64,000 nt of DNA from an uncultured Chitinophaga sp. (GCA_902168205.1 CABHOK010000003.1:1240001-1304000), one strand, 5' to 3'; positions 18,038 to 28,827 are shown, counted from the stretch's first letter. Numbers and translations: made by a program. The notes: generated by a model from the sequence alone, not told the origin.

Positions 18038-18442
18038 TTAGTTTTTCTCAGCGTGCTGCGTGGCGATCTGCGTAATAGCTGTAACGGTTTGGTTGAATCC
18101 ATCGACAGTAGCAGGCTTGCTCAGGAATTTATCGGCTCCGGACTTCAAACAGAAGTCCATGTCTTCTTTCGAAGAGGAAGTGGTAAGGATCACTACAGGG
18201 ATATGATTGAAGCGCGAAGCTTTTAGGGAAATAAGTACCTCACGTCCGTGCATTTTCGGAAGATTCAAATCCAGAATAATAATATCGGGGAAATTATTGC
18301 ACACTTCCAGGTAGGACAACACCTTATCACCTTCTTTAATTGACTCCATGGAAAACTCTACATCATTGTCATGCAGCGCTTCTAAAAGGAGTTCAACGTC
18401 ATCCGGATCATCTTCTACCAAAAGAATGTTGAGGAGATTCAT
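18038..18442 (-). CDS. single-domain CheY-like response regulator
   Basis: The 134-aa protein is one receiver domain with acidic residues D11-D12, phospho-acceptor D58 (IIILDLNLPKMHG), a Thr/Ser in VVILTTSS and conserved K109 (FLSKPAT). There is no output domain. It belongs to the subgroup often found near hybrid or CheB/CheR kinases. It is divergent from the large kinase gene, with 62 bp between starts, so the pair probably forms one signalling pathway. Either the kinase phosphorylates it or it modulates the kinase; which is not shown by sequence. Confidence 0.92.
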   Translation of the reverse strand: MNLLNILLVEDDPDDVELLLEALHDNDVEFSMESIKEGDKVLSYLEVCNNFPDIIILDLNLPKMHGREVLISLKASRFNHIPVVILTTSSSKEDMDFCLKSGADKFLSKPATVDGFNQTVTAITQIATQHAEKN

Positions 18443-18446
18443 TGCT

Positions 18447-18477
18447 TAAATATAGGCACATTAATTTACCCGGCAAA
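18447..18477 (-). promoter_or_regulatory. promoter of the response-regulator gene
   Basis: On the minus strand TTTG (18474-18477), a 19-nt spacer and TATATTTA (18447-18454) match the Bacteroidota -33/-7 layout with one mismatch in the -7 box. The -7 box ends only four bases before the ATG at 18442, so the transcript would be leaderless or nearly so. Confidence 0.6.
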
Positions 18478-18504
18478 TTCCAAAAAATTGGCTTTTGAGT
18501 TAAA

Positions 18505-21500
18505 ATGGCCCACTTAGTACGACATTCAAAACACTATATTGTTGGCGTTGGCGCCTCTGCAGGCGGCATGGAAGCAATTCACGATTTGTTCGACAATATA
18601 GATCAGCACACAGGCTTCTCCTTTGTTATTATCCAACACCTTTCACCCGATTATAAAAGTCTCATGGTTGAATTGCTGTCCAAGCATACTTCCATGGATG
18701 TGTTTGAAGCGGAAGATGGAATGACTGTTCAGCCGGATTGTATATATATACTTCCGCGCAAGAAAACGATGACAATACGAGAGGGAAAACTTTGGCTGGA
18801 GGAAAAAGAAAATACGCCTCAGCCAAATCATGCGATCGATATTTTCTTTTCTTCTCTTGCTATCGACAAAGGTAAAGATGCCCTTGCTATAATTCTGTCG
18901 GGAACCGGTACCGATGGATCGCGTGGTATAGCGGCTGTAAAAGAGAGGGGGGGTATTGTAATCGTACAGGACCCGCAGAGTGCAGCGTTTGACGGTATGC
19001 CAAACAGCGCGATTGCTACGGGACTTGTAGACCTGGTATTGCCACCTGAAATAATGGGCAACGAGATTTTGGACTTTCTGAGGGAAGTACCGCTGATCCG
19101 TTCCATGAACACTCTTACAAAAGCTGAAGAAGCTTTGGTAAAAGATATACTGCAGATGTTGCATGACCACACGCAACATGACTTCATGCACTATAAACGG
19201 CCAACGTTGTTCAGGCGACTGGCCAAGCGCATGACGGAACTGGAGATTAAAACATTAAAAGAGTATCGCGATTATCTGCGCGATAACGGACAGGAACTTG
19301 AAATACTCTGTAAAGAATTCCTGATCAATGTAACACGCTTCTTCCGTGATGGTGATGCGTTCGAATGTCTTCGGGTTGAAGTTATACCCGGTATATTTTC
19401 ACTCAAGAAACCGGGTGAAGTAATCAAGATATGGATTGCCGCCTGTAGCAGTGGTGAAGAAGCATATTCTGTGGCCATTCTGTTGCTGGAACACCTGGAG
19501 ATGGTAAATGTTAATTGTACCATAAAAGTATTTGCAACAGATATAGATGAAGAGGCGCTTGAAGTGGCTTCGCGTGGTATATATAGTGAATCGATTGCCG
19601 CAGATGTACCTTCAAATTTTCTGCAGAAGTATTTTATTAAAGAGGGCAATACCTATCGTGTGTCTCAGGAGTTGAGAAAAGTGGTTGTGTTTGCGAATCA
19701 TGATATTCTGCGCGACCCGCCATTCAGCAAGCTCGATCTTATTACGTGCCGGAATATGTTTATATACCTCACGTCTGATCTGCAAACAAAAGCACTAAAG
19801 CGTTTTCACTTCGCACTGAATATAAACTCGTACCTGATGCTGGGGCCGAGTGAAAATATAGGTATATTAAAAGATGTGATGCATGAAGTAAGCCGCAAGT
19901 GGAAGGTATACCGCTGCCTTACCAAATCGCGTATCACCGACCAGGACGGCATCATTACTCCGTTGGAGAACCGGCTATATGTTAACCCGCAACACCCGTA
20001 TGCCAAGCAGGTTACCAATAGCATGGCAGAGGCGTTTAAAGAAACTTTGATTGAAGGCAGAAAGATTGCCGGCTTCTTCATCGATCGTGAGTTCAACATC
20101 AAGCAGGCCACCGGTAGCTTCAAGCATTTTATGCAGTTGCCGGACGATCACTTCAATTTCAATTTGCTGAAACTTGTGCGCCCGGGTCTCGCTGTTACAC
20201 TGGGTATATGTGTGCGGAAGGCGCTTGCCAAGAACGAACGCATGGTGATGAGACATGTGTTAATCCCGGAAGATACCGAACATTTCGTGAACATCACGGT
20301 GAAGCCTTTTTATCGTCAACCTGATTTTTCGTTTCTATGTGTTGTGCTGGAAGAAGAAGCGATAGAAGGACGGGTGGCATCTGCAGCGAACCTGGCAGCA
20401 AGCGACTACGAACGTGTTGCTGAACTTGAAAGAGAGCTGAAAGAGACACGCGAAAATCTTCAGTCGATTATTGAAGAAACTGAAACAACCAATGAAGAGC
20501 TTCAATCCAGCAACGAAGAACTCATCTCCACGAACGAGGAGCTGCAAAGTACAAATGAAGAGTTGCAGTCGCTGAACGAAGAACTTCATACCGTAAGCGG
20601 AGAGCATCAACTGAAAATAAAAGAACTGCTCGAGCTTAACGATGATCTTAGTAATTACTTTACCAATTCCGGTATAGGGCAGATACTGATCGATAAGAAA
20701 TTTACGATTCGCAGGTTTAGTCCCGCGGTAAAACAAGTCATTAACCTGATCGAGTCAGATATAGGGCGTTCCATTATGGACATCACGACCAACCTTACGG
20801 ATATTGATTTTATTGATTGTATACGGCAGGTAATTGCGGAAGGCAAATCTATTCAGAAAGAAGTCCGACTTGTCAATAATTCATATTACTCCGTGCGCAT
20901 TACACCTTACTTGCGTCATACGCGCGAGAAGGATGGTGTAGTGATTAACCTGATCGATATAACGGAATCGAAGAAGCTGTCCAGTATAATTGAAGGTGTC
21001 TTTCACAGCTCAACCAGTGGTGTTATGGCGTACCAGGCTGTACGTAATGAAAAGAATGAAATTGCCGATTTTCAATGTATTGTTGCGAATGAGACAGCCG
21101 ACAGAATCTTGGGGGCCAGGTTCAAGCCGCTTGTTGGGAAGAGATTGTATAGAGACGTGCGCGATTTTGAGGACTATATTGCCACGTATGTTCAGGTAGT
21201 AGAGACCGGTGATGCTGCACGCTTTGAATTTAACAAAGACGATCGTTGGTATGATGTTGTGGTTGTGCGTATGCTGGACGGTGTGGTAACAACGTTCAAT
21301 GATGTTACCGATAAAAAACGCGCAGCCGATGTTGCCGCACGTAGCTATCATGATTTACAATCCACTTCGCAGAAATTGGTGGAGTCTAATAAATTACTGG
21401 AGCGATCTAACTTTGATTTGTTGCAGTTTGCTTCGGTGGCATCGCACGATTTGAAAGAACCTCTTCGCAAGATTCAGGCTTTTGGAAATATACTTCAGTC

Positions 21501-22203
21501 GAAGATCGAAGATAAACTATCTGAAAGTGAATTGAATTACCTGACGAAGATCGTCTCTGCATCTACACGCATGCAGACATTAATTGAAGATGTGCTGACG
21601 CTTTCGAAGTTATCCAATCGTGAATTATATAAGGAGAAGACTGATCTGAACAGAATCGTAAGACGCATTTGTGATGATCTCGATATTACCATCACGGAGA
21701 AGAATGCGGAGATCACTGTGGGTACATTGCCTATTATCAATGCTGTTCCGGGGCAAATGAGACAACTCTTTCAGAATCTTCTGACCAATGCGTTAAAGTT
21801 CAGCAATAAAGATATACCGCGGATAATTATTGAAGAGCACGCCATTACGGATGACATGGCGACTGATTACAACATTCGTAAAGAAGATTTTGTGTGCGTG
21901 AAGGTAGAAGACAACGGAATTGGTTTTGAAAATGAATACCGCGACAAGATCTTCGGTATATTTCAACGATTACACGGCCGTAACTATGAAGGCACGGGTA
22001 TAGGTTTATCTATTGCCAAGAAGATCGTAGAGATACACGGAGGTATAATTGACGGAAAAGGAGAGTTGAATAAAGGCGCTACATTTTTAGTCATCCTTCC
22101 GATCGATGGCGTGAGAATAGAATTCGATGGTCACGATGGACTCCAGCTCCTGGATGGTAAAGATGGTCACGAAAAACGCGATGGAAAATCAGGAACGAAC
22201 TAG
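18505..22203 (+). CDS. CheB-CheR-PAS-histidine kinase fusion
   Basis: The 1232-aa protein carries, in order, a CheB methylesterase domain (about 8-195: S18 in GVGASAGG, IIQHLSPDYKS and LSGTGTDGSRG), a CheR methyltransferase domain (about 215-480: WIAACSSGEEAYS and LDLITCRNMFIYL), a PAS-like region, a Glu/Asn-rich coiled coil (about 640-705, NEELQSSNEELISTNEELQ), two PAS domains, a HisKA domain with H981 (VASHDLKEPLRK) and a HATPase (about 1090-1205, DNGIGFENE and GTGIGLSIAKKI). No receiver is fused to CheB. Membrane segments are absent, so it should be cytosolic. No che receptor genes lie nearby. The tail after the ATPase is a DG-rich run (EFDGHDG, LLDGKDGHEKRDGK) whose end overlaps the convergent gene by 15 bp. 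Confidence 0.93.
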   Translation: MAHLVRHSKHYIVGVGASAGGMEAIHDLFDNIDQHTGFSFVIIQHLSPDYKSLMVELLSKHTSMDVFEAEDGMTVQPDCIYILPRKKTMTIREGKLWLEEKENTPQPNHAIDIFFSSLAIDKGKDALAIILSGTGTDGSRGIAAVKERGGIVIVQDPQSAAFDGMPNSAIATGLVDLVLPPEIMGNEILDFLREVPLIRSMNTLTKAEEALVKDILQMLHDHTQHDFMHYKRPTLFRRLAKRMTELEIKTLKEYRDYLRDNGQELEILCKEFLINVTRFFRDGDAFECLRVEVIPGIFSLKKPGEVIKIWIAACSSGEEAYSVAILLLEHLEMVNVNCTIKVFATDIDEEALEVASRGIYSESIAADVPSNFLQKYFIKEGNTYRVSQELRKVVVFANHDILRDPPFSKLDLITCRNMFIYLTSDLQTKALKRFHFALNINSYLMLGPSENIGILKDVMHEVSRKWKVYRCLTKSRITDQDGIITPLENRLYVNPQHPYAKQVTNSMAEAFKETLIEGRKIAGFFIDREFNIKQATGSFKHFMQLPDDHFNFNLLKLVRPGLAVTLGICVRKALAKNERMVMRHVLIPEDTEHFVNITVKPFYRQPDFSFLCVVLEEEAIEGRVASAANLAASDYERVAELERELKETRENLQSIIEETETTNEELQSSNEELISTNEELQSTNEELQSLNEELHTVSGEHQLKIKELLELNDDLSNYFTNSGIGQILIDKKFTIRRFSPAVKQVINLIESDIGRSIMDITTNLTDIDFIDCIRQVIAEGKSIQKEVRLVNNSYYSVRITPYLRHTREKDGVVINLIDITESKKLSSIIEGVFHSSTSGVMAYQAVRNEKNEIADFQCIVANETADRILGARFKPLVGKRLYRDVRDFEDYIATYVQVVETGDAARFEFNKDDRWYDVVVVRMLDGVVTTFNDVTDKKRAADVAARSYHDLQSTSQKLVESNKLLERSNFDLLQFASVASHDLKEPLRKIQAFGNILQSKIEDKLSESELNYLTKIVSASTRMQTLIEDVLTLSKLSNRELYKEKTDLNRIVRRICDDLDITITEKNAEITVGTLPIINAVPGQMRQLFQNLLTNALKFSNKDIPRIIIEEHAITDDMATDYNIRKEDFVCVKVEDNGIGFENEYRDKIFGIFQRLHGRNYEGTGIGLSIAKKIVEIHGGIIDGKGELNKGATFLVILPIDGVRIEFDGHDGLQLLDGKDGHEKRDGKSGTN

Positions 22204-22590
22204 AAGTTCTTTTAATCGCTCCAGTGATACAGGCTTGGTAACATACGCCATCACTTCTTCAAAGCTTTGGGCCTGGTTGATGTCACGCGGGTGATCAGAC
22301 GAACTCACCACCATGATATCAACCTGCTTGCTCAACGTGCCTTTGATTTCCTTGAACTTGGAGAGGAAGTCCCAGCCATTTACAACCGGCATATAAATGT
22401 CCAACAGAATAATGTCGGGTAATTGATTTGTTGCTTTCGGGTTGGCCTGCAGATAATCCAGCGCAGCACGTGCACTGTTATAAATAGTGATGATGTCAGC
22501 TAATTCCCCGAGTTCAGCCAGTCGTTTGAGCATAAAAGATGACATAGGATCATCATCAATTATCCAGATATTCGGTATTCTATTGCCCAT
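22189..22590 (-). CDS. single-domain response regulator
   Basis: The 133-aa receiver has D12-D13-D14 (IIDDDPMS), phospho-acceptor D64 (IILLDIYMPVVNGWD), a Ser-rich switch (VVSSSDH) and the conserved Lys of YVTKPVS. No output domain is present. It is convergent with the CheB-CheR kinase, overlapping its 3' end by 15 bp. With the receiver at the other end of the kinase gene it gives two stand-alone receivers for one kinase. Confidence 0.92.
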   Translation of the reverse strand: MGNRIPNIWIIDDDPMSSFMLKRLAELGELADIITIYNSARAALDYLQANPKATNQLPDIILLDIYMPVVNGWDFLSKFKEIKGTLSKQVDIMVVSSSDHPRDINQAQSFEEVMAYVTKPVSLERLKELLVRS

Positions 22591-23131
22591 AGACAGCTTT
22601 TACTTCAGATTTGTTGTTATGCCAAATTTATAGGAAATCCTTATAATTCAGCAGTTTCCATGGGAACGGCATAGGTTACAGGCACAGGTTTGAGTGTAAG
22701 ATAAATACGTATATACGCGTATTTTTTACAGGAATGTAAGTGTCAACCAGACCGTTGGCTGCTTTTCACAGAATCATCATGTGTTTTATCTATATATAGG
22801 TTTTGCGCATGATACACATTGCGGCAAGGTGTGTGTTCTTTCAGCATAAAAGAAGAGGCTGCATTTCAATGCATCAACACACAACCGTGTCGTGCTTGCT
22901 AGATTTGTACATGCTTGTTTATACATACATCCCAAGCCCTGTCAAAAGAGTATATTTTAAGCTTGTAAGTTTTTCAAAAAGAATACTTTGTATGTCGTAT
23001 GGCTATACCGTTGGATTAGCATGTTGAGTGACAACTTGGATAAAAAATACACAATCTTGCGGTATGTATTTACCCTAACTCGGTCTCATTCTACAACGTT
23101 TACTACGCTATAAACAAAATACAATCAGCCC
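22591..23131. other. 541-bp non-coding interval
   Basis: No convincing gene is visible. A small hairpin AATACG/CGTATT (22704-22723) followed by T-run lies in it, and an AT-rich stretch with several TATA steps precedes the next gene. A 74-codon open frame at 22803-23027 lacks a recognizable protein pattern. Confidence 0.4.
22623..22630 (-). promoter_or_regulatory. -7 element upstream of the second receiver gene
   Basis: TAAATTTG on the minus strand matches TAnnTTTG exactly, 32 bases before the ATG at 22590. The -33 box is weak. Confidence 0.4.
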
Positions 23132-23512
23132 ATGAAAAGAATATTAATGATGGCCATGATGGTGTGTGTGCTAGGCGTGGTTGCACAGGCGCAGACTCCT
23201 GTAAGACAAACGATCCGTATAACACCTGAGCAAGTGCCGCTTGCAGTGAAGCAAACGTATGACAGGGATTTCAACTCGTTACCGGAAGATGGATATTGGA
23301 TGGTATATACTGAAACTACTCAGGAAGGAAAGCGTACCGCTACCAAGCCGTTGTGGTATAGCTATCACAAGCGCAGTAAATCAGATCGCATCGAAGTTCG
23401 CTTTCTGCCCAACGGTGCGCTGGAGTCTGCCAAAGGTATAGATCGTAACAAGTATAATGTTTCCGACTCAGTATCACTTGATGGTGATAAGAAGAAAGTA
23501 GGTACAGACTAA
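23132..23512 (+). CDS. small secreted protein of unknown function (PepSY-like features)
   Basis: The 126-aa product has a clear signal peptide (cleavage near AQAQ, residue 20). The mature part begins RQTIRITPEQVPLAVKQTYD; the pattern of a helix with VPxAVKxxYxxxF and then an aromatic strand (GYWMVYTE) resembles the PepSY-like proteins common in Bacteroidota. The rest is charged and ends DKKKVGTD. I do not recognise a specific family. A strong terminator shared with groEL follows. Confidence 0.75.
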   Translation: MKRILMMAMMVCVLGVVAQAQTPVRQTIRITPEQVPLAVKQTYDRDFNSLPEDGYWMVYTETTQEGKRTATKPLWYSYHKRSKSDRIEVRFLPNGALESAKGIDRNKYNVSDSVSLDGDKKKVGTD

Positions 23513-23545
23513 GTGTGTTACTTTGTTTATTGGTTTAGGTAAAAG

Positions 23546-23577
23546 AAAAAGGCTTCATCAAATGATGAAGCCTTTTT
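23546..23577. terminator. bidirectional terminator between the small secreted protein and groEL
   Basis: AAAAAGGCTTCATC (23546-23559) and GATGAAGCCTTTTT (23564-23577) form a perfect stem with an AAAT loop. A-run on one side and T-run on the other let it stop transcription from both directions. Confidence 0.95.
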
Positions 23578-23599
23578 ACTTGTATAGATCCGAAGCGGA

Positions 23600-25267
<1,668 letters not shown>

Positions 25268-25546
25268 TTAAATGATTCCGAAGATATCAGAGTTACGCAT
25301 GATGAGGTACTCTTTTCCATCGATGTTGATTTCAGTACCGGCATACTTTCCATAGAGTACAGTATCTCCAACTTTCACTGTTACCGGCTTGTCTTTCAGA
25401 CCTTCGCCTATAGCGATGATTGTGCCTTTCTGAGGCTTCTCTTTAGCTGTGTCAGGAATGATGATTCCAGACGCTGTCTTCGTTTCAGCTTCAGCGGGTT
25501 CAACTAGCACCCTGTCCTCATTTGGTTTAAAGTTGATTTTTGCCAT
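25268..25546 (-). CDS. groES: co-chaperonin GroES (10 kDa)
   Basis: The 92-aa protein has [20 protein letters not shown], a mobile-loop segment [16 protein letters not shown] and [15 protein letters not shown], all standard for GroES. It caps GroEL. It is the first gene of the groES-groEL operon. The upstream minus-strand sequence CAAATTTG (25570-25580 region) is one base off the -7 consensus. Confidence 0.99.
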   Translation of the reverse strand: MAKINFKPNEDRVLVEPAEAETKTASGIIIPDTAKEKPQKGTIIAIGEGLKDKPVTVKVGDTVLYGKYAGTEINIDGKEYLIMRNSDIFGII

Positions 25547-25756
25547 ATACGTAATGGATTTTTAAGGTTTAACAAATTTGATAGTCACCGCTTAACAGCT
25601 TTTGTGCCATGGCGGAAAGAGACGCGAATAACGGACAATTTTTCCAATTCCTGTCAGCTTTTACTACCTTATTATCCCCTCGGTGGCATGAAATTAGAAT
25701 GCAATAATGGCAAGATGGCAGTAGGGGCGAAGGGTGCGAAGCGATGAAAAAGTTAG

Positions 25757-25892
25757 AAAGTCCGGAAGACTAAAAGTCGGGAAGCTTGAGTTCGTGCAGG
25801 TGGCGCGATTCATTATCAAACCCAATTTTCAAATTTCTCCGTTCCTCAGACTCGGATTTTTTTACGTTCTGACTTTCGGTCTTCCGGACTTC
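25757..25892. repeat. long imperfect inverted repeat in the groES upstream gap
   Basis: AAAGTCCGGAAGAC (25757-25770) is inverted as GTCTTCCGGACTT (25879-25891), and pairing continues imperfectly to 25778 and from 25871. The loop is about 92 nt. The 477-bp gap 25547-26023 has no convincing gene; the open frame across this element arises from the repeat. Confidence 0.5.
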
Positions 25893-26023
25893 CCGATTTC
25901 ACTAACTCAATCAAAAACTCCCACTTTCCTCCAAACCTTACGCTCCACTTTGCGATTTTCTAACCTCGGGTCTTTACTGCTTCAAAAGGATTTGTTAAAT
26001 TTTATTTGTTAAAACGCACAGAT

Positions 26024-26734
26024 ATGGAAAAATTGTCAAAAGACTGGCTGACGCAGGGCTTGATTGATTTTGAGTATAAGAAGTATGTGTTGCTGGCATA
26101 TCTTCAAACCGTACGAAGTTCATTCGGCAAAGTTGAACTATATCCGTTCCTCGCTGACCTGGTTTTTCATTACCGGAATTTGTTAGCGGTAAAAGAAAAC
26201 AAAACGCTTATACGCGAATCATTTCCAAAAGAGATATCACTGGAAGAATTCCGCAAGCTTGAGTTAACATACCGACAGTTGGTAGAAGATGATGCTGTTA
26301 TGACCGAACTTGAAAACATCATCGACTTCTCATTGCCGAAGATAAAAGACTCGCTACAGGAAGGTTCGGTGATCTATGAATATGTAGAGTCGCAGTGCGA
26401 GATTGCTCCTATAGGGGTAACGCCACTATATGCTAATGAAGGCTATCTCTTTGTAACGGTGCCTCCTGAAAAGGAAACCAACATTTACCGCTACCAGGTG
26501 AGTATATTTGAAGGGAGCCAGGAACAACTACGCAGCCTCAATACCGAATTTATAGAGTGTGTTGAGAAGCGTCCGCTGTATACTTACGAGAATTTGAAAC
26601 TCGACCTGATCCGGAAATTTACCGATCTGCCAAACCCGGCTACCTATCTGATTTTGTCGAAGATGAAGTTCCCGTTTTACGAAACCTTAATGCCGGTGGC
26701 CAAGCGACTCTTCGTAAAACATATATCGAAGTAA
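26024..26734 (+). CDS. conserved cytosolic protein of unknown function
   Basis: The 236-aa product starts MEKLSKDWLTQGLIDFEYKK. It is mostly helical in the first 110 residues (charged, with LEEFRKLELTYRQLVEDD) and has a mixed C-terminal part (PPEKETNIYRYQVSIFEGSQ). No signal peptide, membrane span or known catalytic motif is evident. An in-frame TTG 18 bp earlier would add six residues; the ATG with GATATGG context is preferred. I do not recognise the family, although it looks like a conserved Bacteroidota protein. Confidence 0.8.
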   Translation: MEKLSKDWLTQGLIDFEYKKYVLLAYLQTVRSSFGKVELYPFLADLVFHYRNLLAVKENKTLIRESFPKEISLEEFRKLELTYRQLVEDDAVMTELENIIDFSLPKIKDSLQEGSVIYEYVESQCEIAPIGVTPLYANEGYLFVTVPPEKETNIYRYQVSIFEGSQEQLRSLNTEFIECVEKRPLYTYENLKLDLIRKFTDLPNPATYLILSKMKFPFYETLMPVAKRLFVKHISK

Positions 26735-26861
26735 GGACTGATCGGGATTTCAGATGTTGCTACTCATACCGGGTATCTCTCTGAAATCCAAAACTTTTTG
26801 GTATATACTATACATGTAATATATAGCTCGTTTTCAGACTACTTTAATAATAACAAGTTGA

Positions 26862-26880
26862 GTTCTTTGTATCAAAGAAC
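26862..26880. promoter_or_regulatory. perfect 8-bp dyad immediately upstream of a lipoprotein gene
   Basis: GTTCTTTG (26862-26869), TAT, CAAAGAAC (26873-26880) form a perfect dyad ending 5 bases before the ATG. It could be a repressor operator or an mRNA hairpin that hides the start. Confidence 0.5.
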
Positions 26881-26885
26881 CCCAC

Positions 26886-27377
26886 ATGAAAAAGAACTTC
26901 CTCCTTTTAAGCATGCTGTCCGTAGCAGCTTTCTCCTGCAAAGACGATATCGAAAATCCTGCATACAATTTCAAAGATCAGAATCTGACCGGAAAGATTG
27001 ACAATGCCGACTGGGCTTATCAGGCCGGTTATGCATCGCAAGATGGGGCTTCGTCAGAGAGTACGCTTTATGTTACACTGGTACAAGGGCATGAAGGCGA
27101 GGGGTGTAGTGTAACTCCGGAGGGCGATCATGTTTTCTTTACCGTGCCGAACGCAACGGGTTTATACAAGCTTAAGTTTGATTACAACAACTGGGATGCA
27201 GAGGACAACCAGATTGTAACGTTATTCGACAAAGAGACAACGACCAACTACTTTGCTTCTGAAGGAGCCGTAGAAATCACATCGATCACCTCGACTCAGA
27301 TCTCCGGCCGAATAGATGCCCGTTCCGAAGAAGACACCTTCGTAAACGGCCGCTTCACCATCACCATCTGCAACTGA
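26886..27377 (+). CDS. small secreted lipoprotein of unknown function
   Basis: The 163-aa protein starts MKKNFLLLSMLSVAAFSCKD, with a lipobox at Cys18. The mature domain looks like a beta-sandwich (TGLYKLKFDYNNWD, SGRIDARSEEDTFVNGRFTI). Such small Bacteroidota lipoproteins often end in a Cys-containing strand, as here (ITICN). No catalytic motif is visible. The upstream hairpin and the following strong terminator make it a single-gene unit. Confidence 0.8.
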   Translation: MKKNFLLLSMLSVAAFSCKDDIENPAYNFKDQNLTGKIDNADWAYQAGYASQDGASSESTLYVTLVQGHEGEGCSVTPEGDHVFFTVPNATGLYKLKFDYNNWDAEDNQIVTLFDKETTTNYFASEGAVEITSITSTQISGRIDARSEEDTFVNGRFTITICN

Positions 27378-27403
27378 TATTTTTCTAACCTAACCTGATA
27401 GAT

Positions 27404-27439
27404 AAGCGAAAAGGCACGTACTCCGTGCCTTCGCTTTTT
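27404..27439 (+). terminator. intrinsic terminator after the lipoprotein gene
   Basis: AAGCGAAAAGGCACG pairs with CGTGCCTTCGCTT with a two-base bulge, loop TACTC, followed by T-run. Confidence 0.85.
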
Positions 27440-27502
27440 ATATACTATATATTATCTGTTGTCCAGTCCAATAACATCAACACGCGAACACCTTAACACA
27501 AC

Positions 27503-28762
27503 TCACGTTTTCTGCTTCTTCTTCTTCGCAGCCGGGAACAACACATTGTTCAAAATAAGTCTATAGCCCGGTGAGTTCGGATGCTGATTGAGGTCGGTAG
27601 GTTCTTCACCAACCTGGTGCTGGTAATCTTCCGGATCGTGTCCGCCATAAAAAGTCCAGAAGCCTTTGCCGAGTACACCGTGAATATACTTGGCTTCCTT
27701 GATCTCTTTATTCTCGCCCATAACCAGTACATCCGGTTTGATAAGATGCTTTTTGAAACCTGTAGTCTGTCCGAAAAATCCCTGGATTACCTGCGTGTGA
27801 TTTTGTGTCAGCATCGTAGGGATAGGGTCCCACTTGGCAGAGAATTCGAATACCGAGAAGTAATCATTGTCTTGACGAAGCCCGCGTTCATTGGGTTGAT
27901 TGTCGATATCCGAAAATTCATATTGAAGCGGATTACGCTCCAATCGGAAATTGGTAAACGCGAGTGTATTGTCGTAGTTTAATTTTTGCTGCGCCTGCGG
28001 ATCAGCCGGATCGCCATCGTACATGTGATCGCAGATGTCAACACCATCTGCTGCCAAAGCTATATCATAGCTATCAGTAGCCGAGCACATCGCGAATAGG
28101 AATCCGCCACCACTAACAAACTCTTTTATCTTTTTGGAAACAGCAAGTTTCAATTGTGATACTTTATGGAATCCATGTTTACGCGCGAGGTCTTCTGCTT
28201 CCTTCTGTTGTTCTACATACCACGGATAATTACTGAACTGACTATAGAACTTTCCATACTGTCCGGTAAAGTCTTCGTGATGCAAGTGTATCCAGTCGTA
28301 TTTCGGGAGTACACCATTCATTACTTCATCATCGAAGATCACATCATACGGAATTTCTGCATACGTTAATACGAGCGTAACGGCATCGTCCCACGGTTGC
28401 TTGCTTTTGGGAGAGTATACGGCAATGCGCGGATACTTTTCGAGTTTCATCAGATCGTAGTTAACGGCAGGACTCGCAATCTCATTGATGATCTGGTTTG
28501 CCTGCGCATCGGAAATAACTTCGAAGCTCACGCCACGCACCACGAGTTCATTCTGTATAGCCGGATGATACTGACACATAAAACTACCACCGCGATAGTT
28601 CAGCAACCAGTCAACTTCCATTTCACTTTTCAATATCCAATATGCAATGCCATACGCCTTCAGGTGGTTGGCCTGCTTTCCATCCATTGGTATAAAAATC
28701 GAATTAGCCATGCCGATCTTACCGATCAGCACCAAGGCGAGTAAAATCACACATTTCTTCAT
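27503..28762 (-). CDS. secreted protein of the family usually labelled asparagine synthetase B in Bacteroidota; function unclear
   Basis: The 419-aa protein starts MKKCVILLALVLIGKIGMAN and has a signal peptide. The mature part contains IPMDGKQANHLKAYGIAYWI and VDWLLNYRGGSF, then LTYAEIPYDVIFDD, VSGGGFLFAMCSATDSYDIA and HGVLGKGFWTFYGGHDPE. This is a glutamine-amidotransferase-like (Rossmann) pattern with a possible nucleophile Cys in FAMCSA, but the ATP-pyrophosphatase half needed for asparagine synthesis (SGGxDS) is not seen. A signal peptide also argues against a cytosolic synthetase. An earlier in-frame ATG adds 15 residues that would spoil the signal peptide, so I chose 28762. Its role is unknown. 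Confidence 0.8.
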   Translation of the reverse strand: MKKCVILLALVLIGKIGMANSIFIPMDGKQANHLKAYGIAYWILKSEMEVDWLLNYRGGSFMCQYHPAIQNELVVRGVSFEVISDAQANQIINEIASPAVNYDLMKLEKYPRIAVYSPKSKQPWDDAVTLVLTYAEIPYDVIFDDEVMNGVLPKYDWIHLHHEDFTGQYGKFYSQFSNYPWYVEQQKEAEDLARKHGFHKVSQLKLAVSKKIKEFVSGGGFLFAMCSATDSYDIALAADGVDICDHMYDGDPADPQAQQKLNYDNTLAFTNFRLERNPLQYEFSDIDNQPNERGLRQDNDYFSVFEFSAKWDPIPTMLTQNHTQVIQGFFGQTTGFKKHLIKPDVLVMGENKEIKEAKYIHGVLGKGFWTFYGGHDPEDYQHQVGEEPTDLNQHPNSPGYRLILNNVLFPAAKKKKQKT

Positions 28763-28827
28763 ACACGACCCATTATTCAGTTTAAATTTACAACACTTGC
28801 GTAACATTCACGAGAATGATGCCCGAA

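Noticed and set aside
22704-22727. Terminator at AATACG/CGTATT with T-run
   Set aside because: It lies upstream of the start of the minus-strand receiver gene and no plus-strand gene ends before it, so a terminator role is not supported.
22803-23027. 74-codon open frame in the 541-bp gap
   Set aside because: No recognisable motif, atypical composition and no promoter or ribosome signals; more likely non-coding.
25547-25733. CIRCE or HrcA site upstream of groES
   Set aside because: No TTAGCACTC-N9-GAGTGCTAA sequence was found; a near -7 box is the only signal.
25734-26012. 92-codon frame over the inverted repeat before the unknown cytosolic protein gene
   Set aside because: It runs through both arms of an imperfect inverted repeat, starts with a weak codon and looks like translated repeat sequence.
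27503-28762. Calling this protein a true asparagine synthetase
   Set aside because: The ATP-pyrophosphatase motif is absent and a signal peptide is present.
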